From: Platynereis dumerilii
Lineage: Eukaryota > Annelida > Polychaeta > Phyllodocida > Nereididae
Reading direction: 5' to 3'
Assembly: GCA_026936325.1 (NCBI GenBank)
Contig: JAPTHN010000005.1
Coordinates: forward strand, 58,457,514-58,521,513
DNA: 64,000 nucleotides
Shown: piece by piece, positions 45,684 through 56,829 of the stretch
Layout: each line of letters begins with the position of its first letter
Numbering within the stretch: the first letter of the stretch is position 1
Notes under the pieces: model-generated
What the model was told of the DNA's origin: nothing
The model's database searches: none
Seen by the model: only the letters and a program-made list of their open reading frames with translations
Program-made: the position numbers and the translations under genes

Positions 45684-47437
45684 CTTATGGTCAGGGTTGG
45701 GTACAAATGCGACAAAAAACATTTAAATGCAAATGCAAATGTTTCAGAGATGATCAAATGCAAATGCAAATGCAAATGCCTTCCAGGCAAAAAGCATTTA
45801 AATGCAAATGCAAATGTTTCAGAATGATTCAAATGCAAATGCAAATGCAAATGTGCTATTTTCAAAAGCATTTAAATGCAAATGCAAATACATTTGCAGA
45901 TGCATTTGATATTTTTCAAATGTCTTATTAATTAGTGCAATCTTTTTAAATATTTACTTCAATTTTATTTATGTTGCTAAAAATTCCATAATACATATGT
46001 CAAGAAGATTACTCAATTAATATATCAAAATACCAGAATAAACAATATATGATGTTGTTCGAAATACAAAGTGTCTGGTTAGAAAATGTCACTTGGTAGT
46101 TTTGAAAATGTTGTAAAAATTATTGGAAATGGGTCATTTAAGTTAACAATCCGAAAGCCCATTATATAGTCATTGGAATCTATCAGTCAAACAATCAGTT
46201 AATCATTTTCACACAATCAATAATTTTGTCAATCACTGAATCTATCTATCCATCTATCTGTCTATCTATCCATCTGTCTGTCTATCTATCTATCTGTCTA
46301 TCTATATATCTATATGTCTATCTATATATCTACCTGTCTATCGATCTGTCTATCTATCTGTCTATCCATATGTCTATCTAACTATCTGTCTATCTATCTA
46401 TCTATCTATCTATCTGTGTATCTATATATCTATCTGTCTATCCATCTGTCTATATATGTCCCTCCGGCCTCCGCCTATCTATCTGTCTATCTATCTGTCT
46501 ATCTTGTTCTTACTAAATTAGTCTAATTTGATATGGATATATAGACAGGTAGTTTCAGTATACGACTTTTAAAATTCATTTTTCAGGTTGAGTCAATGAC
46601 AAAGAGTGATATGTACAATAATTTATCAAGTATTTGAATCTTCCATGATTTGATAATAGACTAACAAGTAAAATATAAAATGGCTCTATTGTTTAGAGTT
46701 TGAATGCAATAAGGTCAAAGCTTGCTAAATCTGGAATTCCCCTGATTTGAGAGAGTGACTCCATTGTTTAGACAATGAGTGCAATTAGGTCAAATCTTGT
46801 TACCCCTCAAATGTGGGAATTTCCCTGATTTGGGGATTCCCAAGATTCACTGATTTGCAGCATAATACTACCTTTCAAATGTTATTTACTTAATAAGCAA
46901 TGCCTAACAGCCAAGATAAAATAGAGTTTTAAGTAATATTATTAATATAATTTTCTTCACAAAAACACAACCAAAAACAAACTAAATTTTATAAAGTTAT
47001 TTCTTTTTTTATAACTAACAGGTTTTATAATGCATTTTTAGTACAATGTTCGAGTTTCTTAATTTGATGCTATTTAAACAGTAACATACTTCTACTTAAC
47101 TTGTCTAATAGCATATTTGTTAATTCTTAAACTCAAGCTGATTACAGGTCATTGTGAGTAACATTATTCATATCTGAGGTAATCCTCATCATTCAAAATA
47201 TAACCTAAGCATTTGATAAAACATTTGCAAATGCAAATGCTTTTTTACTCAAATGCAAATGCAAATGCAAATGTCTTCATTTCTAAAAACGCAAATGCAA
47301 ATGCAAATGCAAATGTTTAGCATCAAAATGCAAATGCAAATGCAAATGCATTTGTATTTTTTAAAATACATTTAAATGCGTTTTCAAATGCGACATTTGC
47401 AAATGCAAATGCATTTGTACCCAACCCTGCTTATGGT
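45684..47437. mobile_element. Non-autonomous hAT element with 8-bp TSD and octamer arrays
   Basis: The element is 45,692-47,429. Its ends are inverted CAGGGTTGGGTACAAATGC, and CTTATGGT flanks both sides (45,684-45,691 and 47,430-47,437). CAG-type ends and an exact 8-bp duplication are the established hallmarks of hAT transposons. Near each end is a dense array of aaatgcaaatgc (about 45,724-45,900 and 47,215-47,415). The interior (45,900-47,215) has no transposase, only AT-rich DNA and a TATC/TGTC microsatellite. Confidence 0.95.
46237..46505 (+). repeat. (TATC/TGTC)n microsatellite
   Basis: About 270 bp of imperfect tetranucleotide repeat, interrupted once near 46,458 (ccctccggcctccg). The [10 protein letters not shown]-type frame over it is not a gene. 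Confidence 0.95.
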
Positions 47438-47450
47438 ATAAGCCAGTTAT

Positions 47451-47543
47451 TCACCGCGGGATCGGCAATATGTGTTTTTCACAGCTTGGGCTAACGCCCT
47501 CGCTGGATAAATAACATATTGCCTCTCCCTTGGTGAATAACCT
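47451..47543. repeat. Short snap-back inverted repeat beside the hAT element
   Basis: gttattcaccgcggga, then ggcaatatgt, pairs with acatattgcc, then tcccttggtgaataac, about 45 bp later, giving a stem of roughly 26 bp. The piece 'gtgaaaaaaacacagct' left of the hAT element (about 45,645) is similar to its loop side, so the hAT may have landed in an older small palindromic element. Confidence 0.6.
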
Positions 47544-47875
47544 ATACTTATCCTGTATTTAAGCTAACAAGTGTATACATGATTTTAATTAAATGCAATT
47601 TAAATTCATGAATTAACCAAACAGGTCCCTCGATATAAGAACAGTGTCTATATCGCAACAAAATAATGAGGTAGACTTAAAACTCATCACAGAGAAGACT
47701 GCTATGAGCTTTAAAGGCAGATTTAATCTGGCATAGTACGTTCAAGGAAAATGAAAGTTTAGAGTTCCCTGTGTGTGTTAATTACAAGCCTGATAAGTAC
47801 AGTGTAACAGCAATGTAGTGGTTCCTACCAACTTCAGTCTTAGAAGAGGCATTACTTCTCCTTCACTTGTTTTAG

Positions 47876-47985
47876 GAGGTGTCGGCCAAGATGTACCACT
47901 CTTTGAACTGGGAGCCAAAGATCTGGATGGAAAGAATCTGTCTGACAGCCAAGCACAGGCTCTTTGACACTATTGCGTCTTAACA
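47876..47985 (+). pseudogene. Module Q copy, frameshifted
   Basis: Starts after the acceptor 'ttgttttag' with GVGQDVPLFELGAKDLDGK. One extra base relative to the 34.6-kb copy shifts the frame, and the shared TAA at the Leu codon is also present. AATAAA follows at about 48,051. Confidence 0.5.
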
Positions 47986-48656
47986 GGGCTATTTTGAGTC
48001 ATACGCAAAACAACCTGAGACACCATCAGGTCATTTTTATATGAAATTGAAAAATAAAAGAATGAAACAAAGTTGTGCTCTGAGTTGCTCCATAATGTCA
48101 TTTCAGCTTGGATGCAAGATCTTTTTAATGAAAAGATCCTTGGAACTATTGTTTGTGTGTGAGTGATGTCAATAGTCAATCAGTTGTCCCTTTTGCACTC
48201 TTCTTCAATTAATTGATTTATCTATGTGCATCTTTTGCATCTAGGAAAAGTGAAAGGTTGGTATGTTGGTGAGCTTTGATGTGTCCAGAGCTAATGCAAT
48301 ACTATAATGTATATGTTCTGGTTACCAGACACAGAGGCCAATATATACAGACGAGAATTATGTTGATGTTCCGAAAATTGTTCTTCATTAAGAATAACGG
48401 TAAAATTAGAGATTCAAAAAGCTACCCATAATGTTAACTAAAAACCCTCCACACTCTCTGAAAGTGTCTTGGATCAAGCATTGCTTCAGCCTGTTTCCTC
48501 CAGAATGTGAATGCCTTTTTATAAGATTCTTTTCCTGGATATATAAAATATTTATGAAACTGTATCTAGCGGCATATTCACAAAATCAACAAACAAATAT
48601 GTGCATTATACAGGGAATCTAAGATATTTTTGATGGAAATTAACAAAGACATATAC

Positions 48657-49497
48657 TCCTAGGCAAAAAAAAGGAAAATAAGCTTTGTCTTCTATGAGAT
48701 GTGCACATCAACAGATCTTTATTTTCTGTCAGGAAATCAACAGAAATATGATCTTAGTGTGGAATTGCTTTTCTGCATGACTTTTAAGGAAAACTGTTTT
48801 TGGCTGCACTTCTTGACAACTTTGTGGACTGCAAAATGTGCATAATTTCCAATTCATGTTCCACTGATTTTAAAAGCATGCTTGTGTTACCAAATTTTAA
48901 CATCAATATGAGCTAACCTCCTACCTGACAATATCAGGCAACAGGTCGCTCAAACCCTTTAGTGTAGCCAGAGAGCCATCCTGGTCCCTTTCGCTGCTGG
49001 GCACTACTTTGTCATCCTGGAACAGCATATTTTGTACATTTTCGGCAAGAAAAAGCTTCTAAATGGTCGGTATTCATTTTATATACTTAGAAGCATTGCC
49101 ATTTATGTATGCCTCAGAAGAGTGCCAACACCTCTGCTTCAAAAAGGCTCACCACACCATGATTCTTCAACCACCGTTCTGACTAAGTCCACTTTTAAAA
49201 TAATTTAAGAACTTGTGGGCTCATACTGATGTTAATCTAAGAGGATACAAACCTAGTAACACTGAGGAGCTTTAGAAGCATTGAAATGGATTGGGAAAAT
49301 ACAGACATTTTTCAGTGTGCAAAGCTTTAAAAAATGCAGCCAAAAGACATGTTCTGCTTATAAAGTCTACAGAAAATGCGTGTCGATTAACTGTCAGGAA
49401 ATGAAACTGTTTTTTTTGAGTATATCCCATAGAAATCAAAGCCTAAAGATGTGAAAATTGAATTCTCATGTGGTCCACTTTTCCTCACCCAGGAGTA
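48657..49497. mobile_element. Inverted pair of CTCCTGGGC-family transposon arms
   Basis: 'tactcctaggcaaaaaaaa' at the left and, inverted, 'cacccaggagta' at the right mark the ends. The right arm (49,012-49,497) is the same sequence as the unit A fragment at 3,729-4,230, reversed. Between the arms (about 48,912-48,985) lies a piece related to array 2 sequence at 60,246-60,312. No coding capacity. Confidence 0.6.
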
Positions 49498-49979
49498 TAA
49501 ATTAGGCAAATCTTATTTGTGATTGACAAAAAGAACTTTTGAGTATTGCCCACCGAAAACCTTTTCATTCTATAATATAGATCGAAGGCTGTGTTTTGAG
49601 ATAGAACACATTGCATTGAGACTTTCCTGCATTCTCATGTTGCAACGGTTGTTCATTTGCCCTCTGGTGTTAATATCCTGCCCTCTGGTGTTGAATATCC
49701 TGCACTCCTATTGGCCATAGCAGACGAATTCTTCCGTTGCAACTCCTCTAAGCGGGTGCATATTCTACCATTTTCTGATCCTTCAAATTCAAGTCCATCG
49801 ATTCAGAACTTTGCAGCTTGTTTTAATCATTTTGGGGAAATGTAGGAGCCTCAGGTCAGTTCATGCTAGCTTTAAATACATTTTTCTGGGAAAATCAGTC
49901 CAAGATGTCCTATAAATTGCCCTAGACAGCCCTGCTGACGTGCGACATATTCTGTGTCGCACTGTGCTGAATTCAGTCA

Positions 49980-50966
49980 ATGTAGCGGGGCAGATTTGTC
50001 ATGAATAGGGAAGAAATATTGCATTTATACATAGAAGCATGAAACTTGGCACACAGTTAAAAAACATCTTAAAGAAAATATTTAGATAGGGAGCCACTTC
50101 AGATTTGACCTGGTTGACCCATGGCAGCCATTTTCCAAAATGGCAGCTAATTTTCTCATTTTTCTGCTTTCTGTGAAGTGCCTGTAGTTTCACTGTAAGA
50201 AAACAGTGCTAATTATTTGTTCTACAGATCTAAAAAACATTTTCAATTGATTTGTGAATTAAACTAAGAAATTTTAGCGTGGTCAGGGTCCATTTTGTCA
50301 GAACTGTTGAAGAAAATGCAGCATTTTCGCGGTTTCCCATATTTTCGTGGGAGCTCAATTTATATTAAATCAGACTAAATATTTGAATTCCTTGTAAAAA
50401 GAGCTTTCAAATGAATGGTCGTATCAATAGTTTTCGTGAATTTTTTGTCAAAAATTAAACTAAAACCGAAATCTTCAAAAAACATTTTATTTTCATTTTT
50501 TCCATTTTCACACCAAATTTTCGAAACCCATTGATGCAGGTACTCATTTGAAAGCTCTTTTTGCAAGGAATTCAAATATGAAACTAATTTTCAGATTTAT
50601 AAAGAATTGGCGTAACCATGCGTAACCGCGAAATCCAGCATTTGAATCAATATTTCTACCAAAATGGCTTCTAAGAAGCCTGCAAATAGTCCAGGTTGCC
50701 AAAAAATGTTATAGTAATGTACTGAATACCTAGAGAAGGAATAAAAAACACAATTTGCATGTATTATAATTGTAGGAACTACACAGAAAGCAGCAAAATG
50801 GAAGAATTGGCCGCCATTTTGGAAATGGCTGCCAGTAGCCACCTAAGCTAAATTTGAGGTGGCTCCCTATCCAAACATTATCATGTAGATGTTTTTTAAT
50901 TGTGCACCAAGTTTCACGCTTCTATGTATAAATGCACTATTTTTTTACATACCTGCCCCGCTAATG
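49980..50966. mobile_element. 0.98-kb TIR element (TAGCGGGGCAG ends)
   Basis: The element is 49,983-50,963, with inverted ends TAGCGGGGCAG and ATG on both sides (a 3-bp duplication). The terminal repeats extend about 190 bp (gcatttatacatagaagc, gatagggagccac and gcagccattt on both sides). A second inverted pair lies further in (gagctttcaaatgaatgg near 50,400 and its complement near 50,550), so much of it is palindromic. No coding capacity. Confidence 0.85.
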
Positions 50967-53850
50967 CATTGTTGTCTGACCAACAACTACGTTGTTGTTG
51001 GGCAGTCCTTGTCGGACTATCTATAATACAGGGAGATTCAAGTTGGATGATCATTGAATTTATACCAAGATTTCCTCCTATTAAATTTGTGAATTGGGGA
51101 TGACAAAAGAGCTATGATTTCACAGTAGCAGAATTTAAATACGAAGAACTTGGACTAATATATAAAACGTCATCTAAGAGAGCATCATCAATCCATCAAA
51201 AAAATGTTGATCACCAACCTATGGTGCACCCACAAGTGTGTCAAGCAGCAATCTACTTGAGGTGTCATAGACAATACTCAGTCATAAATATCAGAGAAGG
51301 TCTCTCAGGCGAAATAAGAAAGCTTTATTGCCAAATCACTAATCAAATCTGGTTTGGATATTAGCTTAAATGATGGATAAAGCAACTTACACAACATCAT
51401 AAGAAAATACATGTACTATATTGCCGTCAGACAATAATTGTGAATATATCATGTATCAGATTAACGTATACAAGACGGAAATCCTTCCTTTGGATAATTT
51501 AGACAGAGTAGTGAACTATGAGAGCATACTCAGCATAGATATGATAAATTGAAGATCATAATATGATCTTCAATTTATATATCTAGAAATCAATTATTTA
51601 TTACACCAGCTTTCCTTAGATCACTTCGAATAACATTCATATGGCATCTTATGATTGTGAATCTGTACAATTGCATTAAGAAACTTCCCAAGGTTGGTTT
51701 CTAATGGATAATATTATGCTATCATATTGCCATGCCATAATTTGCAGACATTCAAGACAAGCTTAGGTAGTTATTATGGATTCATGATCTTGCTGTAACA
51801 GAAGTGACAGAAAACCAAGGGGATCAGGATGAAATGTGCTGATTGATATCGTTCATTTATCATTTGAGACATAGATTTTGCTTTATTGCTTATTGAACCT
51901 GAGTGTGCCAGTCCACTTTAAACTTCCAAGTGATTATGAGCACTCGAGACACTGCATTATTTTTGGTCAGGCTTGGTTTATTACTCTTTCGTGTAACCAG
52001 AGAGCCAGTCAACCAACCAAACAGCCAGCTAGTTCATTGGTCAGTCAGTCCATCAGTCGATCAGAGATGAATAAGAGGCCTTGTAAGATAGCTAGGTTGC
52101 CTAAGGTAGGTGGATGAATGGATAGTTTTACTGCATCAGATAGTCAAACAGGTAGATTGACGATGTTGACCAAAACCTAGACAGAATAAATCCTTTCCCG
52201 AGGCATACAACATTATAGAACCAGCAGTTACATATATTCAGGAATTACTTTTAGAAATATCTTATAATATATAAAAAGCTAAATTTATTTAGCCTGATTC
52301 TTCATTATTTTCCCTTTTGATTTTCCTCCCCCCCAAAACTATCTAATCCAGCTGCTCCTCTGAGATTGATAGTTTAATATTTTAATCCTTGAGATTGTTT
52401 TTGTTTGGAATGTGGTTAGTCAACTATGAAATTTTGAAGCATCATCAGAGCAGTTTAACTTACACGGCACGCCTGGACGTATGAAACAATAAGGTAATGA
52501 CAGTCTTTCTGCATGAATGTCAAATTAATGCCAAGGTGACAAATAATAGATGAATGATTTCTCTCAGAAATACAATGGTCTAGCAATGCATTGGTTCCTC
52601 AAAGTAGCCTTGCCAAAAGCTCTTGCTTCACAGCTTCTTTATCTGACTGACCTCATTGATGCCTGAACGATGTCAGATTATCTTAACATAAGTCATGCAG
52701 AAGCTAAACACTATTTCAAGGGCAAGGACAAGAACAAGATCAGGAGACTCTAAATTAGCATATTTATCTGACTTGCAGTTAATATTCATTTGGATACTTT
52801 TCATGATGTATTGTTTCAGCATCTGGAGTTTACAAGAGTCATACATGTAAGGCATGTAAGCAGACACTCCTCAATTATTCTTACAAAAGGATCTTCCTGA
52901 GTGATTGATGCAATAGTTCACAGTCCAGAAGGCAAAACTTGTTTCGAAACTGAATGGAGATGCTTGGCTGTTCAATGACATAATTATACCATCACTCCTT
53001 TGCAGACTGAGGCACACAGCAGCGATAATGGCGGCTTTATGGTGTGATGAAAAGAAAGAGAAAACACATTCTCCCTCATGTGTAGTATCTTATAGCCGCT
53101 CAGAACAGTCTTGTGGAAGGCTGTTTTGTTTGTAATATGATTTGGCTTTTTATTACTACAAAAACATAATTATGCAATCAATGTCCATTATACCAGTCAA
53201 TCTTACATGCAGATTATCACATTCAGTTTTCAGAGGTTCCAAAAAGAAAATTTAAATCAGTTATATAAAGCTTGGGAACTAAGGTGAGAAGATGAAGTGA
53301 TTGACACAAAAACACAATTTTATGATTGTTAAGGTAATTCTCCACTCTGTTTCTTTGGTTTAGCAAATATCAGTGATGTAATTGAGGCTGTGATATCTGA
53401 TGACGAGGCTAGTCCCCGAGCTTCCAACACCGGCACAAAGACACTCGAGACCAAGGCATGGCCAAGGATTTAGCATCCGAGATCTAACCAAGGCCAAAGC
53501 CATCAAAATATGAGACCTTTAATGCTGGCAAATACACTTTTTCAGGTGTCAATCTGCATCATTGGCATTTTACAGCTTCAAGACCTTCATTGGACCTTTA
53601 TTAATTTGTTATGACAAGTCATGAACTAGTTTCTATGAAGCCAGAGATATATATGTGATGTTTGTTTTGGTTGGCAAAACTTTTTGCAGAAAAGTGTTTT
53701 CAATATCAGAGCTAGCACTATTCTTAAATGTGAAAATTTCCAAATTTCTAAATATACCATGCTATGGAGACCAGTAGGGCAAGTGGTTAGAGCACATCTT
53801 CAGATTGTCCTGCAACAACAGAATCCATATTAAACAGCATTGATATTCAC

Positions 53851-53952
53851 TTAGAAGGACAAAGCATCGGCCATGCAGTGTCAGAAGATCCGTTAGTGAA
53901 CTGTTATGATGCAGTCTATGGACAGTGGTCTGATAACAGATGTTGCTACTGA
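53851..53952 (+). CDS. Candidate C-terminal exon piece (module U), copy 3
   Basis: Frame LEGQSIGHAVSEDPLVNCY then DAVYGQWSDNRCCY and a stop at the same place as copies 2 and 4. Acceptor-like 'attcacttag'. The G-Q-S-I start and the DAVYGQWS block are unchanged across three copies. Function unknown. Confidence 0.25.
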   Translation, partial: LEGQSIGHAVSEDPLVNCYDAVYGQWSDNRCCY

Positions 53953-54323
53953 AGACAGTTTCATGACATGTTGCCATTAATGGAAGCTAATATTAACAAC
54001 ATACAGTTACTTGTTATATTGTTGCACATAAAGCATGTTCCTAATTTTAAAGATCAGCATTATATAATGCCTGTCTATATATTGGGGCAAAGTAATTAAG
54101 TACTTGTACAACTATTTCCATGTTATTCAACATGAAGTTTGAAGTATTCCATCCAGATAACAATGATGTTCCTAATCAGAAAGAAGACTCTTTCAAGCTT
54201 CAAAGACAAATTAAATCTGGCATAGTACATTATAAGCCTGATAAGTACGGTGTAACAGCCATACAGTGATTTCTGCCAACTTGTGTCTAAGAAGCCGCAT
54301 TCCTTCTTCTTGACTTGATTTAG

Positions 54324-54430
54324 GAGGTGTTGGCCAAGATATACCACACTATAAACTGAGAGCCAAAGATCTGGTGCAAAGAAACAATCTGGGAGCCAAA
54401 CATAGGCTCTTTGACAACCTGGCATCATAA
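54324..54430 (+). pseudogene. Module Q copy, early stop
   Basis: Acceptor 'ttgatttag', then GVGQDIPHYKLRAKDLVQR and NNLGAKHRLFDNLAS ending in TAA. Same frame as the open copy at 34,593, without the shift seen in the F and G copies. Confidence 0.5.
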
Positions 54431-54881
54431 CAGGGCTACTTTAAGCAATGGGTAAAAAGACCTGAGATAACATCAGATAATTGAAAATGAAAGAATGAGA
54501 CCAAGTTAATCCTTATACCTGAATGTCATTTTAGCTGGGATGCAAGATCCTTACATGACAAATCCTTGGAATTATTGTCTGTTAGTGTGTAAGATCAAAT
54601 ACTGAATCTGTTGTCCCAAATGCGCACTGTACATCAAAGGTTAACTTATCTAATGGAAATATCTATTTGCATCTTTCATATGTGTGAAAGGGAAAGGTTG
54701 GTATATGGGTAACTACATTGGCGAACTTTGATATGGTGCACTATTTAAAATAAGTCTCCAATCCCAACAATTTATTATAGAATTATAAGGTTCAAACAAA
54801 CCATTTTAGCTGGTGAACCGCTTCTAATATCACAACTGTCAAACCATTAAATTTTCAGCATGCTTGACATTGCTTGTGCAG

Positions 54882-55069
54882 TGGGACGGACAGGATACTT
54901 TCAAATAAAGGAAATCGAGGAAAGCAAAGAAAGGGTGGAATCAGAAATGAAGAAGCTTTGGGGAATTCACTCTGCTGCATTTGAAAGGGTTGGAATTTGC
55001 AAGATGCACAGGGGAAGATACACAGGGGTTATCATTCCTTCTCGGGTTGTTAAGCAAGGATATGAAGAG
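54882..55069 (+). CDS. Candidate internal exon (module V), intact copy
   Basis: An acceptor-like cattgcttgtgcag precedes, and the strong donor GAG|GTGAGA follows. The frame between is open: GRTGYFQIKEIEESKERVES, EMKKLWGIHSAAFERVG, ICKMHRGRYTGVIIPSR and VVKQGYEE. The larger open frame extends from 54,860 to 55,111. The paralogue at 42,555 has lost frame and donor, whereas this copy has kept all of them. Composition (charged helix, then a basic stretch) looks protein-like, but I cannot assign a family. The polarity matches modules Q and U, suggesting one plus-strand gene. Confidence 0.38.
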
Positions 55070-55847
55070 GTGAGATTGCTAAGGCCATTTTATTCACAAG
55101 GGGTGAGATAAAAACACTTCAAACTTCCTGAAAATGTCATTGATCAAGCATTGCTTCAGCCAGTCAATTGTTGGTTTTCCACCAGAAAGTGAATGCCTTA
55201 TATAATAGTCTTTGAAGATCGTTGAATGCCTAAAAACAAGGTGGCAACACTTTTTCTCCAATTTTTGAAACAGTGGAAAGAGGCACAGGTGGTTTTGATG
55301 GCTTCATTATTCCTTATAATAATTTAGGAGTACTGGTGAGAAAAACACAAATATATTATATCCACAAATTTTCTTGTCCATGATACGATTTACAAGCACA
55401 TAGAAATGTGGCAACATTAGTCTCTTTGCTGCAACACCGCCCTGCAGCCTAACAAAGGTATTTTAAGTATTGTATGGACCATCGTATATACTGACTTCTA
55501 TGAAGTCAAGTTATACAAATGATCTTTAATTAGCATCCTGCAATAGTATTTTAAATGGCATATCTGAGTGTTGAATTGGCACCTATAAATATGAAACACC
55601 ATCATAGAAGGCAGTAAACCACCACAACCCATCCATAGATTTGGAAGGCAGTGCTACTTGATGTGTCAGAGACAATACTCAATCATAAATATCACAGAGA
55701 GTTACTCAAGGAAAATAAGAGAGCATTGTTATAGCCAAGTCACTAATCCAATTTGATGGGGATATCAGCTGTAATAATTGAGTAAGCAATATGGCAAGAA
55801 CTTGTGCAATATTTATCATGAAACTGTAAGATGATCATAAATATGAT

Positions 55848-56829
55848 ATGTCGTCTATCTCAAGGAAGACTCAGTCAAATCAATTTGACTGAATTTTGAA
55901 ATATTTCGAAAAAATAAACTAGAGGATCTCTAGCACCAAATGGCACAAGAAATAAGCCCAATGGGTCTATTTATTACCATACACCACTCCTTCAAACTCT
56001 CGGTATTTTGCGACATTTTTACCCTGTTTTATTGCACTTCTCCATGGAAAACTGACATCTTTCATGGCTCATCTCACTCAACTCAATTGATTTGACCTAG
56101 TCTTCCATGATACAGTGCAAGACGACAATCAGTCATATCAACATACAAACTGATTTAGCCTTTTATGCTTATGCATCATTTAAAAAAATAGAAAGGTTAG
56201 TCTTATGCAAAACTAGGTTTCGGTGGTTTGACTGAGTCTTCCACAACAGAATCTGAGTTGCACAATGGGAACTTATGAGGTAAAAAACAGTTAAACCTGC
56301 TTTGACTGAGTCTTCCGTTGAATTATTCCCTCCAAAAATTTGTTTGTTGTTCAAGCCAAAAAGGTCAAAGTGGTTTGACTGAAGCCGACTGTATGAATCT
56401 GCCACAAGTCTAGTGGAAGACTCAGTCAAAGCTATGTTTTGGCTGAGTCATCCTCCATTTTCTAGTGGAAGACTCAGTCATAACATAGCTTTGACTGAGT
56501 CTTCCACTGGATTTGTGGCAGATTCACAGAGTCGGCTTCAGTTAAACCACTTTGACCAAGTATGGAAATTAAAATAATGAAAACACTGTCTTGCAGCTTC
56601 CTGGAATAATCAGTCAAAATTATTTTATTAAATAAATTCTACATTTTTTAAACATCATTTATGTTTCTGCACGATCACAACACCAAGCCGAACACAATGA
56701 CACAACTTTCAATACAATCAGTGGCAGGAAACAGAAGTTATCTTCTGATTTGTTTAGTTTTCAGAATTTCGGGAATGCTGAAAATTGCAAAATTTCCTAT
56801 GACTGAGTCTTCCATGAGATAGACGATGT
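55848..56829. mobile_element. 0.97-kb TIR element with arrays of GGAAGACTCAGTC
   Basis: The element is 55,852-56,825, flanked by ATGT on both sides (55,848-55,851 and 56,826-56,829). The paralogue at about 43,083 reads 'gatatgtatcag', with one ATGT and no element, an exact empty site. Ends are inverted CGTCTATCTC followed by GGAAGACTCAGTCA. The 13-bp word GGAAGACTCAGTC or its complement recurs about ten times through the interior in both orientations, along with a longer inverted pair (ctagtggaagactcagtc near 56,410 and 56,463 against gactgagtcttccactgg near 56,494). No coding capacity; family unknown. Confidence 0.92.

Larger units (their letters stand above)
47640..53560. repeat. Array 2, unit F (first member of a 10.4-kb tandem pair)
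   Basis: 47,640-48,510, 49,519-49,577 and 51,020-53,560 align closely with 58,090-59,068, 59,064-59,123 and 59,115-61,870 respectively. The two stretches unique to F each contain a TIR element. Outside these elements and module Q near 47,876 I see no gene; for example 51,100-53,500 is AT-rich, with simple CAGT-type repeats near 52,010-52,070. Confidence 0.88.
53560..55848. repeat. Array 2, unit H with modules U, P, Q, R and V
   Basis: Follows unit F and is collinear with 36,000-37,020 and then 42,160-43,083, that is, with the sequence on both sides of the 5.1-kb foldback element. It thereby serves as the empty site for that element. It carries a U frame at 53,851, a Q copy at 54,324 and the intact V module at 54,882. 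The stretches 55,110-55,850 and 54,430-54,860 show no other gene. Confidence 0.8.

Noticed and set aside
45674-45931. ORFs over the octamer array (KCKCKCF and HLHLHL repeats)
   Set aside because: Pure translation of AAATGC repeats in a hAT terminus.
55852-56825. AP-1 sites (TGAGTCA) as the meaning of the GACTGAGTCTTCC repeats
   Set aside because: Most copies read CTGAGTCTT, not TGAGTCA; only one or two match the AP-1 consensus.
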